This document shows, piece by piece, positions 47,431 to 55,767 of a stretch of DNA of 64,000 nucleotides. The number at the start of each line of letters is the position of its first letter. The stretch's first letter is position 1. The notes beneath the pieces were generated by a model that did no database searches, was not told the origin of the DNA, and saw nothing but the letters and a program-made list of their open reading frames with translations. Source of the DNA: Paenibacillus polymyxa M1 (lineage in GTDB: Bacteria; Bacillota; Bacilli; Paenibacillales; Paenibacillaceae); the NCBI RefSeq assembly GCF_000237325.1, contig NC_017542.1:1371501-1435500 (forward strand). The letters run 5' to 3'. The position numbers and the translations under genes are program-made.

Positions 47431-48312
47431 TTGGAATACAAATATGAGCTGGTCCAGGCAGACAATCATTTTCCATTAAAAATTATAGTTCATTCCTCCA
47501 ATGAACCAGCATACATACCTAGGCATTGGCACGACAGCATCGAAATATCTTATGTACTCTCAGGGAGAATTGACAATATCTATATAGATGGCATGAATTA
47601 TAGCTCCCAAGAAGGAGATATTGTGCTCATTAATTCGAATGCTATTCATTCCTTTTCTGTGGCTAAGGGCAAAGGTAGAGAGGCTATAACCGTTTTGATT
47701 CCTTCTGGATTTATTCGAGAAAATACTAAGGACAGTAATCCCATTTCATTCGATTGTATATCCATTTTCGAAACCAATGAGCAGAGATTACAGCATTTTA
47801 AGGAGCTGCGTGATCTGTTAAACACATTATTTGTAGCTTACCTCAACCAGCACAATGACCCTTTGGTACATATCCATCTAACGTCGCTATCTTATAAACT
47901 GGTGTACCTTTTATTAATGCATTTTAAAATTGACAACGAATCGATCTCTGGCTTTAACACTCATAAATATTTGGAGCGACTGACGTTGATAACCGATTAT
48001 ATCAAAGAAAATTACGATCAGAGTCTATCCCTGGATTCCATAGCTCAGGTTTTTGGATTGTCTCCCGAATATTTGTCCCGTTTTTTTGTAAAGCATGTAG
48101 GTATGACGCTATTTCAATATATCAATGCCATCCGTCTGGAGAAATCTTTCCGTGTTCTTATGAATACGGACCATTCTATTATACAAATTGCGCTGGAACA
48201 CGGATTTCCAAACGAGAAGTCTTTTGCCAGGGTATTTAAAAAGGTTTATCAAGCGACACCGCATCAATATCGTAAAAAGCACAAGAGGCGTTCTAAAGCA
48301 AGGAGTCAGTAA
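47431..48312 (+). CDS. AraC-family transcriptional regulator
   Basis: A 293-aa regulator with an N-terminal cupin domain (IPRHWHDSIEISYVLSG and GDIVLINSNAIHSF) and a C-terminal double HTH (SLDSIAQVFGLSPEYLSRFF, then IIQIALEHGFPNEKSFARVF). The TTG at 47431 is 8 nt after GAGAGGAG; longer readings run back into the upstream terminator and are rejected. A 14-codon frame with its own GGGAGG (47403-47447) overlaps the start and may couple translation. Its leader carries the cre box, RAT and terminator, so it appears to be under sugar control. The likely target is the secreted esterase gene 100 bp downstream. Confidence 0.85.
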   Translation: MEYKYELVQADNHFPLKIIVHSSNEPAYIPRHWHDSIEISYVLSGRIDNIYIDGMNYSSQEGDIVLINSNAIHSFSVAKGKGREAITVLIPSGFIRENTKDSNPISFDCISIFETNEQRLQHFKELRDLLNTLFVAYLNQHNDPLVHIHLTSLSYKLVYLLLMHFKIDNESISGFNTHKYLERLTLITDYIKENYDQSLSLDSIAQVFGLSPEYLSRFFVKHVGMTLFQYINAIRLEKSFRVLMNTDHSIIQIALEHGFPNEKSFARVFKKVYQATPHQYRKKHKRRSKARSQ

Positions 48313-48373
48313 TTGACCTGAATTAGGCTAATAAAAGGCAGGATGAAAATAAAAAAATCATTAAAATTAATAA

Positions 48374-48389
48374 TGTAAGCGTTTTATCA
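48374..48389 (+). promoter_or_regulatory. near-cre site before the esterase gene
   Basis: TGTAAGCGTTTTATCA agrees with cre in the left half (TGTAAGCG) but has an altered right half. It lies 24 bp before the ATG, where CcpA would block initiation or elongation. Confidence 0.4.
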
Positions 48390-48412
48390 ATGGATCTGGG
48401 AGGTAAGACATC

Positions 48413-49744
48413 ATGTTTAAACAGTTTAAAAAGGTTGCTAAAACAACTATGTTATTCACTTTAGCTGTCGGTACGACCCTTGTATTCAGCAACGGTGCAT
48501 GGGCTGCCAAGGATGCCAAGATGCAGCCTACTTCATACCGGACGGTTGCGGAGGTGAAGGATTGGGGAGCAACCATTACGAAGATCATTGTTAATCTGGG
48601 GAAGCCGGTACCCAAAGATGCGATAACCAAGGATACATTTAAGGTATATGTGGAAAGAAGCGACAATAGGTTGGTAAATTCCTTTGTTGAGAAAGGCAAC
48701 CGGAAGGTCACCAAGGCCTATGTATCGGACAAAAGTGGCAACCCTGTAAGTAAAACAGGAAGCTACGTTGTGTTGGAAATGGAAATCGGCCCAGCGGTAA
48801 CTCTAAGCTCTGCCATTCATTATGATGCGGCGGGTTCAGGGTTTAACGCATGGAATGATAACAAATATACGATCACGCAGCAAAAAACTATAAAAACCAA
48901 ATCAGGCACGATTTCCGGCTTGAAGATTGATACCTCTGCAGGAGAGATACGGCAGCTGGTTGATCAATTTACAACTGGTAAAGCTACTTCTGATGGGGTT
49001 ACTTTAACCTACGCGAGCTATGCACCGGCAAAAGACAAGGTGAAAAACCCTTTGGTGATTTGGCTGCACGGTATGGGAGAGGGAGGTACAGATCCGACGA
49101 TTCCGATTTCGGGTAATAAAGCAGCGAATTTTGCTTCTAAGGATATTCAATCGTATTTTGGCGGGGCTTATGTGCTGGCACCTCAGACTCCAACCTACTG
49201 GATGGATGGTTTTACAGGCTTTGGAGACGGAACCTCGAAGTACGAGCAAGCATTGATGTCCTTAATTAAGGAATACGTGGCCAAAAACAAAGACATTGAT
49301 ACAGATCGAATCTACATTGGTGGAGACTCCAACGGCGGATATATGACTATGTTGCTGATCCGTGATTATAAAGACTATTTTGCAGCAGCCGTGGTGGCGT
49401 GTGAAGCCTTAAAGGATAGCCTAATCACCGACGAACAAATTAACGATATGAAGGACCTGCCGATCTGGTTTGTGGCTGCCCAAACCGATACTGTGGTTCC
49501 ACCCAACGATTATATGATTCCGACCTACAACCGTTTAGTGAATGCCGGAGCAAAGGATGTCCATATGTCTTTATTTGATAACGTAGTGGATACTTCTGGT
49601 TTGTACAAGAAGAGTGATAAAACACCGTATGAATACAATGGCCACTGGTCCTGGATTTACGTGTATAACAACGAAGTATCGAAGGTGATTAACGGAAAGA
49701 AAACAACGATGATGCAATGGCTGGCCTCCAAAACATTGAACTGA
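48413..49744 (+). CDS. secreted alpha/beta-hydrolase esterase with N-terminal Ig-like domain
   Basis: A 443-aa exported protein. The signal peptide is KTTMLFTLAVGTTLVFSNGAWA (residues ~10-31). An Ig-like/cohesin-like domain spans ~35-170, then the hydrolase domain starts near 190 (NPLVIWLHGMGEGG). The nucleophile Ser is in YIGGDSNGGYM, with a later Asp in AAQTDTVVPP and the His in NGHWSW. It resembles PHB-depolymerase/Esterase_phd and 'carboxylesterase-like peptidase' families found in polysaccharide-degrading Firmicutes. The natural substrate is unknown; a plant cell-wall ester is plausible given the sugar-controlled regulator upstream. Confidence 0.82.
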   Translation: MFKQFKKVAKTTMLFTLAVGTTLVFSNGAWAAKDAKMQPTSYRTVAEVKDWGATITKIIVNLGKPVPKDAITKDTFKVYVERSDNRLVNSFVEKGNRKVTKAYVSDKSGNPVSKTGSYVVLEMEIGPAVTLSSAIHYDAAGSGFNAWNDNKYTITQQKTIKTKSGTISGLKIDTSAGEIRQLVDQFTTGKATSDGVTLTYASYAPAKDKVKNPLVIWLHGMGEGGTDPTIPISGNKAANFASKDIQSYFGGAYVLAPQTPTYWMDGFTGFGDGTSKYEQALMSLIKEYVAKNKDIDTDRIYIGGDSNGGYMTMLLIRDYKDYFAAAVVACEALKDSLITDEQINDMKDLPIWFVAAQTDTVVPPNDYMIPTYNRLVNAGAKDVHMSLFDNVVDTSGLYKKSDKTPYEYNGHWSWIYVYNNEVSKVINGKKTTMMQWLASKTLN

Positions 49745-49797
49745 ACGGTATAGCTGTAAAATAAGATGTGGTGCTCACTATTGAGGTTGGGATTTAT

Positions 49798-49834
49798 CCT
49801 CTCACAAGTTAAATAAACTTGTGAGAGGTCTTTT
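49798..49834. terminator. terminator after esterase
   Basis: CCTCTCACAAGTT pairs perfectly with AACTTGTGAGAGG around AAATA, followed by TCTTTTG. Confidence 0.85.
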
Positions 49835-49907
49835 GTATTACCTAATTCCCATTTCGTTCCTGCATACTTTTTGCATAGTCAACGGCGAGCCCACTTTCCT
49901 TGCTCTT

Positions 49908-50696
49908 TCACTTATTCACCTCAATCAGCCCATCCGGCTTTTCTCGATTAGAGAGTAATTCAGATACAGTGACGAAGGAATAACCTCTTTTCTTGAGCTC
50001 AGGAAGAATAATCTTCAAGGCTTCAACGGTTTGTGTACTTTGATGTACATAATCATGCATGAGGACAATGTCGCCGTTACGGGCGTTGCGAAGCACCTTA
50101 TCTGCGATACGGTGTACACCAGGCTTTCGCCAATCTAGAGTATCCTGATGCCAGGACCATAAAATAATTTTTAGCCCCTTCTCCTTGGATAACTTGACGA
50201 GTGAATCGTTATAGGAGCCGCCTGGTGGTCTAAATAGATGGGTCCCCGCACCAGTTGCCTGAACGATGCTCGTCTGACCTTGGTCCAATTCGGACAGAGC
50301 TTTGTTGCGGGAGATATATTGAAAGGATGAATGAAGGAAGGTATGATTGCCAACTTCATGTCCTTCCTCTCGTTCCCGTTTTACAAGGTGTGGCAGCTTT
50401 TCTACACGACTGCCAACGACAAAAAAGGTCGCTTTCGCATCATATTTTTGAAGTAAATCGAGAATGGCAGGCGTATTGCTTTCGTCCGGTCCGTCATCGA
50501 ATGTGAGAGCGATAAGCTTACGATGGGTAGGAACTTCCCATACAATGTCGCCCCGTTCTTCGTAATAGGCTCTTCCCTTTGTAGGAGCGGGGGAGGCATA
50601 TGATGTGTTTTGTGCATTCGTGTATGCAGTGGGGCAAGAACTAATACACAGCAAAGAAACAGCGATTCCAGCGCATAGCAAACGGTTATATTTCAT
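49908..50696 (-). CDS. polysaccharide deacetylase (NodB/CE4 family)
   Basis: A 262-aa secreted or lipid-anchored deacetylase acting on peptidoglycan or chitin-type sugars. The N-terminus has a signal sequence (LLCAGIAVSLLCISSC) in which the Cys could be a lipobox. The NodB domain carries LIALTFDDGPDES (metal Asp), GHEVGNHTFLHSS (two His) and LFRPPGGSYN. Length and layout resemble B. subtilis PdaA/YlxY-like proteins; a sporulation link is possible but not shown. Confidence 0.9.
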   Translation of the reverse strand: MKYNRLLCAGIAVSLLCISSCPTAYTNAQNTSYASPAPTKGRAYYEERGDIVWEVPTHRKLIALTFDDGPDESNTPAILDLLQKYDAKATFFVVGSRVEKLPHLVKREREEGHEVGNHTFLHSSFQYISRNKALSELDQGQTSIVQATGAGTHLFRPPGGSYNDSLVKLSKEKGLKIILWSWHQDTLDWRKPGVHRIADKVLRNARNGDIVLMHDYVHQSTQTVEALKIILPELKKRGYSFVTVSELLSNREKPDGLIEVNK

Positions 50697-51070
50697 CAGG
50701 CTTCTTCTCCGTTCTGACGTATTCTCACATTAGCTTGCCAAGAAGAAGCGTATACCATTCCTCATTTCTGAAAATTAGCATATTAGACCTGATGAAGAGA
50801 AGTGTGGTACTGGAGGATATAAGCCCTAGAACAGGTCATAAGGTTAAATACGGTAATTAATGAGACTAAGTCCAAGAGTGTAGCATAATGTAACAAGGAA
50901 ACTTCTGCTCTCCCTCTGAAGTATATCAAGACCTCTCATGAGTTAATTGAACTTATGAGAGGTCTTGTTGGCGATTTTGTTTAAAAAAGATTACACATCC
51001 CTCAAGATAGCTAAGTTAAACTTTTCGAGGTAGCTGAATAGCATCTAATATTAGTACCTCGTCTTGCAAA
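50697..51070. other. intergenic region with a bidirectional terminator
   Basis: No gene is seen. At 50928-50967 AAGACCTCTCATGAGTT pairs with AACTTATGAGAGGTCTT (one mismatch) around AATTG. The stem resembles that at 49798. Confidence 0.6.
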
Positions 51071-51259
51071 TTAATATTTTTTTTTAAGCTCTTCTCTTAA
51101 TATTTCTAAATGCTTACTGAGCAGCTCTATTTTTCTTTGAAATAATTTATTTGTTTTTCTTGTTTTAAAGAGGTAGATCAACGCACATGAACATATAAAA
51201 ATATGAATAAAGCAGAACCAGTAGATTATGGTTACAGATATAGTCCAGGTCCCTATCAG
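51071..51259 (-). CDS. putative small membrane protein with non-AUG start
   Basis: An open frame of ~62 codons with one or two transmembrane segments (TWTISVTIIYWFCFIHIF, then ICSCALIYLF) and a charged helix (KIELLSKHLEILREELKKKY). It has no ATG, GTG or TTG near the 5' end, but AAAGGAGAGG lies 6 nt before a CTG at 51259, 11 nt after the stop of the next small gene. The size, one-TM plus coil layout and tandem pairing recall phage holin-like or bacteriocin-type small proteins. The start is tentative. Confidence 0.4.
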   Translation of the reverse strand: MIGTWTISVTIIYWFCFIHIFICSCALIYLFKTRKTNKLFQRKIELLSKHLEILREELKKKY

Positions 51260-51270
51260 AATCCTCTCCT

Positions 51271-51444
51271 TTATTTCGATTTTATTAGGTGTGTTGTTTC
51301 TGCCAAAATCTCATCCAATTGATGTAATGCTTTGTTATTTTTAAAAGTGCAAATAATAAAAATAAGAGCAAAAATGAAGAGAAGTAACTCACTTCCTAAG
51401 AGAAAAACTAAAGACATTTCATGAAGAAATAATTCATCGAACAT
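51271..51444 (-). CDS. small membrane protein
   Basis: A 57-aa protein, MFDELFLHEMSLVFLLGSEL then one transmembrane segment and a charged tail (KALHQLDEILAETTHLIKSK). TTGGAGG is 8 nt before ATG 51444, strong support for translation; the in-frame TTG upstream overlaps that site and is rejected. It is followed closely by a second small membrane frame at 51071, suggesting a two-gene unit. Function unknown. Confidence 0.6.
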   Translation of the reverse strand: MFDELFLHEMSLVFLLGSELLLFIFALIFIICTFKNNKALHQLDEILAETTHLIKSK

Positions 51445-51536
51445 AGAATATACCTCCAATTTTAATGTTATTTGACATATAAATCTATAATATGTAAATC
51501 TTCAGTAGCATCATACCATATTAAAGGAGGAAGAAG

Positions 51537-52254
51537 ATGAAAAAAAGTTGTAGCATCTGCAATATTGTCCGCTTCTCTTTTACTTTCAGTTGCACCTGTT
51601 AGCTTTGCAAGTGAGGTCCCTTCTGTTTCATTTTCAAGTCAGGATCTAGATAAGATATCTGAACATTTAAATGACTTGGGTCTTTCTAAAGAAGTACAGC
51701 AAAGTCTAATAGAAAAAATGAAGGCTGGTGAACTTCCTGATTCTGATAATCCAGAAAAAAGAGGTACTGGTATTACAAGTGAAGTAGAGTCACCAGATGG
51801 TTTGAAAATACAACGAACTACATTTCCTGATGGTTCCGTAATTCAGTCAACAATAGATCTTACAAATGCGAAAATAAAAGAAGAACATGTTATCACTCCA
51901 AATGACGTATCAGGGGGCTATGCCTCAGGAGGAAGTGGTTATAGAACATTTACAAATGCAACAGTAAGAGAAGAAACCTCTTACGTTAAAGCAAGATTTT
52001 TTGCTGATTACACACTAGTTCAAGGTGGCTATAGCTATATATCAGACGCTTATGATCCTTATATTGATATAATGGCAGGGTACTCAAGTGGCGAAAACTT
52101 AGTTGTGGATCAACCTAAACAGACTGACTCAAGACCTGCTCGTGCAACCTTGTCATTTACTTGGGTTAAAGTAAATGGTTACTTTAGTTCTACATACAAA
52201 TTATTTTTATATGTTAACAACAGCTCAGCAACCTCACAATTACAAACATATTAA
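51537..52254 (+). pseudogene. secreted protein gene with frameshift in a poly-A tract
   Basis: AAAGGAGGAAGAAG precedes ATG 51537, which is followed by seven A's. In this frame translation stops after 22 codons. With six A's it reads MKKVVASAILSASLLLSVAP VSFA, a perfect signal peptide, and joins the 229-codon open frame that runs to 52254. The mature part has acidic helical (DLDKISEHLNDLGLSKEV) and beta-rich C-terminal regions (YTLVQGGYSYISDAYDPYI) and no recognised domain. It may be a true null, a phase-variable or slippage-corrected gene, or a sequencing error. Confidence 0.65.
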
Positions 52255-52308
52255 TTAAATAATTTGTTGGTGTTTTCCTTAAATATTTCATTTACAAGCG
52301 AGATAGAT

Positions 52309-52352
52309 AAAAAGGCTTCCTCCAAGTTAAATAAACTCGGGAAGCCTTTTTA
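52309..52352. terminator. terminator after the frameshifted secreted-protein gene
   Basis: AAAAAGGCTTCC pairs with GGAAGCCTTTTT with an inner AGTT/AACT pair. The A and T runs on both sides allow termination in either direction. Confidence 0.88.
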
Positions 52353-52862
52353 TGAAATGACAAGCGAGTTTAATATAGGAAGCATCCAGAGGAGCAAGAG
52401 ATTAGTTTTGTACTTGATCTTATACGATGTAGGCTTGGCACTGATTGATTTAGACAGAGCTTGTTTTTGCTCTCTCCAATCCGTCATGTAAGGAGTGGGG
52501 AAATTATCCTGAGATAGATTAAACCTTCCATACAATGTCCCTTCATTGTATCATCCTTGTAGGCATGAGGCTAATATGGCCTGCTATTAGTATAGTTTGT
52601 GAGGTAAAAGCTAGCATATAAAAGACACACATCGCCGAATTTTGCTCAATAACAGTGCTAGCTTGCTTGTTGATAACATCCTGTGCCCATGTTAAGTTGT
52701 ACATATCCATCCTTGGTTTTAATGTGCAGTGAAGATCGGTCATTGTCCAGTTCTTAATCTGACGAAAAATGGAAGAGGTCAACGAGATAAGCCGCTAAAG
52801 CTGATCTGAAGTTTCATGGAGCTGCGACTCGTTCCTGAACTTCGAACAGGAGATGAGACGGG
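52353..52862. other. 510-bp region without a convincing gene
   Basis: Only short frames of 60-80 codons on either strand, none with a ribosome site or recognisable motif. It may be decayed coding DNA. Confidence 0.4.
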
Positions 52863-53204
52863 ATGAAAACAGATGAAAAAGAGCTGCGAGCCATTAGTCT
52901 GACGTTGGAAGCTGGCGAACACATCCGATCCAGTATTAGGTGTACGTATGATTTGCAGCAAAGCTCTGAGAAGATACCGCTTTGTGGAATGCTGGCCGTA
53001 ACGTCCCAACGAATCATCTTTTATTCCTGCACTTTGGGTATTCCTTGGGTCAAGTTCATTAATTATCACCATATTTCGCTGGCTAAGCTGGAAAAGGAAT
53101 TGTCAGATACTAAGGGGAGCATCCTGTTGATCAATCAGGGTGTAAATGAGGTGTTCTGCCACCTGCCGAATGATGATCGTATAGAGCGTTTTGTAGCGTA
53201 CTAG
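52863..53204 (+). CDS. hypothetical protein with PH-like (YokE/GRAM-type) pattern
   Basis: A 113-aa soluble protein. The stretch MLAVTSQRIIFYS followed by YHHISLAKLEKELSDTKGSI resembles the bacterial PH-like domain pattern (TxxRxxFx...). The N-terminus is acidic and helical. ATG 52863 follows GGAGATGAGACGGG. Function unknown. A terminator follows at 53261. Confidence 0.55.
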   Translation: MKTDEKELRAISLTLEAGEHIRSSIRCTYDLQQSSEKIPLCGMLAVTSQRIIFYSCTLGIPWVKFINYHHISLAKLEKELSDTKGSILLINQGVNEVFCHLPNDDRIERFVAY

Positions 53205-53260
53205 AGCAGGAAGCAGGCATCTCCTGTGAGAACTAATGATTATAAGGATACAAATAACTA

Positions 53261-53318
53261 AAACCTCCAACTTCGTAATGTGCCAAGGCTAGGCTCCTTA
53301 CGGATTTGGAGGTTTTTT
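53261..53318 (+). terminator. terminator after the PH-like gene
   Basis: AAACCTCCAA pairs with TTGGAGGTTT across ~35 nt that contain an inner pairing (TTCGTAA with TTACGGA), followed by TTTTTT-type bases. Confidence 0.75.
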
Positions 53319-53352
53319 GTCTTTTAGTTAGACAGATTGCATGGATTAAGCG

Positions 53353-53673
53353 CTAGCTCAACAGGACTATAACCAACAAATTAAATAGCACCAGCGGCAG
53401 AATGACATTGTTGTAGGCATAGGAACGATCAGGGGCCGGAATGCCTGAGGAGGGGGAGCGATACTGCTGAGGGACTCTCAGATACAAATGATCCGCATCC
53501 ATGTGCACAATCGTTCCTTCATACACATGATGATCCATCGTTTGTACCCTAACCGTGTGATTCATGTAGGGGCTCAATTGATAATGCAATTGATCGCGAA
53601 CTTTTTTAAGTTCTTGTTGGAATTCCGGTCTAGCTTGATATAAAGTTTGCGGACTGACGGTATTGTACGACAT
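53353..53673 (-). CDS. hypothetical protein with Sm-like segment and C-terminal TM
   Basis: A 106-aa protein. The middle, NHTVRVQTMDHHVYEGTIVH followed by MDADHLYLRV, has the strand pattern of Sm-like or spore-coat small beta-barrels, and the last ~20 residues (VILPLVLFNLLVIVLLS) are a transmembrane segment. The N-terminus is helical. The name of any family is uncertain. No operon partner. Confidence 0.55.
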   Translation of the reverse strand: MSYNTVSPQTLYQARPEFQQELKKVRDQLHYQLSPYMNHTVRVQTMDHHVYEGTIVHMDADHLYLRVPQQYRSPSSGIPAPDRSYAYNNVILPLVLFNLLVIVLLS

Positions 53674-53866
53674 TCGCCTCTGACCTCCATACTCATAATA
53701 ATGATATATCGTATGCAGGAGCCTGTGCCCTTGTGCGAGTACCCAATTAGGATTGGTTTTACAAAGAGTAAAAACATTAACATTTTACTCCAGTCCACTT
53801 GATGTTCCCTTTACATCAAAACGATACACTTACTGAGGTTGGTTTAAAAGAAAGGGGCGTTCCGTT

Positions 53867-54832
53867 TTGGGTGAACTTAACAAATCTTTGGGACTGGGGA
53901 CGAGGAGCCAGCAACGGACATCGTCTAAAGCTCGCATACGCACGGGTTCGCTAAAAATTCAAAGACTGCGCGAAAACGCGCTGGCGTATACCTTTTTGGC
54001 TCCATCGCTTATTTTGTTTGCTGTATTTATGTTTTATCCGATGATAAAGTCCGTTTATCTCAGCTTACATTCTACAGATCCCGCAGGAAACGTTGCAGAT
54101 TATGTGGGGTTCGATAACTTTGCTATGCTTTTCAGCTCAGGTCAGTTTCTACAGGGGATTAAGGTCACGCTGCTTTTTGCGGTATTGACGGTACCTGTGG
54201 GTATTTTACTGGCGCTGGTACTCGCTGCCCTTACACACAGTAAGTTACGTGGGATGCGTATCTTCCAATTTGCCTTCTCGCTACCGATGGTGTTGTCGGT
54301 GGGTTCATCTGCGGTCATTTGGAAATTTCTTTTCCATCCCACACTGGGAATGTTCAACTATGTGCTTTCCCTGTTCCATATCAATCCAGTTCCGTGGTTG
54401 ACTAGCCCGGATTGGGCGCTGTTCTCCGTAGCCATAATGACCATCTGGATGAATCTTGGCTTCAATTACATTATCTTATCGAGCGGACTTCAAGGGATTC
54501 CAGACGACATGTACGAAAGTGCCAAAATGGACGGAGCCGGACCGTTGGTCACGTTCTGGCGTATCTCTATGCCGCTGCTATCACCGACGATCTTTTTTGT
54601 GACTGTAGTTTCTATCATTGGTGCCTTCCAGTCTTTTGCCCAAATTAATATCTTGACCAAAGGCGGTCCGGTGAACAGTACAAATGTATTTGTATATTCC
54701 ATTTATCAGGAAGCTTTCGTTAATTTCCGGTTCGGAACAGGGAGTGCGCAGGCGATTGTCTTGTTCGCCGTCATTTTGGTGCTTACGATGATTCAGTTTA
54801 AATGGGTGGAAAGAAAGGTGCATTACCAATGA
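53867..54832 (+). CDS. ABC sugar transporter permease (UgpA/MalF type)
   Basis: A 321-aa permease with six transmembrane segments and the EAA loop YESAKMDGAGPLVTFWRISM near residue 215. Start TTG 53867 follows AAAGGGGCG. It overlaps the second permease by 4 bp. Of the carbohydrate-uptake transporter family 1, it resembles glycerol-3-phosphate/sugar importers. No ATPase gene is present, so it likely shares a general MsmX/UgpC-like ATPase. Confidence 0.9.
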   Translation: MGELNKSLGLGTRSQQRTSSKARIRTGSLKIQRLRENALAYTFLAPSLILFAVFMFYPMIKSVYLSLHSTDPAGNVADYVGFDNFAMLFSSGQFLQGIKVTLLFAVLTVPVGILLALVLAALTHSKLRGMRIFQFAFSLPMVLSVGSSAVIWKFLFHPTLGMFNYVLSLFHINPVPWLTSPDWALFSVAIMTIWMNLGFNYIILSSGLQGIPDDMYESAKMDGAGPLVTFWRISMPLLSPTIFFVTVVSIIGAFQSFAQINILTKGGPVNSTNVFVYSIYQEAFVNFRFGTGSAQAIVLFAVILVLTMIQFKWVERKVHYQ

Positions 54833-55650
54833 AACAACACCTGAATTCAACATTACTGTATGTGCTGCTTACGATTGCAGCCGCTCTGATTTTGTATCCG
54901 GTGATTTATACATTTTTTATGGCGGTCATGTCACCGGAGGAAGCGAGCGCTTACCCACCAAGCTTTTTCCCGCATTCCTTTCATATGGCCAATTTCACTG
55001 AAGTGTTTGAAATCGTTCCGATTGCAGCCTTTATCGGCAACACCTTTCTCATTTCGGGTCTGACGATGATCGGACAACTGATTACAGCCAGCCTGGCGGC
55101 CTATGCCTTTGCCAAAATGGAATTCAAGGGAAAAAACTTCATTTTTAGCATGTTTGTCGCGACAATGATGATCCCTTGGGAAGTTACCATTATTCCTAAC
55201 TATCTGACGGTGCGAAGCTGGAACTGGCTTGATACATATCAAGGATTGACGGTTCCATTTCTGGCGACGGCATTTGGAACATTCCTGTTAAGACAATTTT
55301 TCCTCCAGCTTCCCAAGGAACTGTTCGAGGCTGCTCGTATGGATGGGTGCGGACATATCCGATATTTCCTGTTCCATGTGCTTCCGTTATCGCGTCCTGC
55401 ACTCGGAACACTGGCTGTGTATTCGTTCCTGAACATGTACAATTCATATCTCTGGCCTTTACTGGTCACAAATAGCGAGAATATGCGTACCGTACAGATC
55501 GGCATATCCATGCTGGAGTTTCAGGAATCGACTTCATGGAATCTGGTGTTTGCGGGTACAGCACTTGTCATTTTACCGTCTCTGCTCCTGCTGATCTTTG
55601 GACTCAAACAGCTGGTGCGTGGAATGGCAGCGGGTGCGCTTAAAGGCTAA
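54829..55650 (+). CDS. ABC sugar transporter permease (UgpE/MalG type)
   Basis: A 273-aa six-helix permease, partner of the upstream one. The EAA loop is LFEAARMDGCGHIRYFLF. ATG 54829 overlaps the previous stop (ATGA) and has AAAGGTG at 8 nt; the ATG at 54802 lies inside the upstream gene and is rejected. The solute-binding protein gene follows 117 bp downstream. Confidence 0.9.
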   Translation: MKQHLNSTLLYVLLTIAAALILYPVIYTFFMAVMSPEEASAYPPSFFPHSFHMANFTEVFEIVPIAAFIGNTFLISGLTMIGQLITASLAAYAFAKMEFKGKNFIFSMFVATMMIPWEVTIIPNYLTVRSWNWLDTYQGLTVPFLATAFGTFLLRQFFLQLPKELFEAARMDGCGHIRYFLFHVLPLSRPALGTLAVYSFLNMYNSYLWPLLVTNSENMRTVQIGISMLEFQESTSWNLVFAGTALVILPSLLLLIFGLKQLVRGMAAGALKG

Positions 55651-55767
55651 TCATAGATGCAAAAGACAGCAACACCTGCGCAAGCAGCCTATATACAAAG
55701 CTTTAACGCACAAGAGTACGAACATTTCATTCAAGAATCATTTAATCAAAGGGAGAGAAGAGAGATT

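Noticed and set aside
52543..52782. Minus-strand frame of 79 codons
   Set aside because: No ribosome site, no motif; treated as non-coding or decayed DNA.
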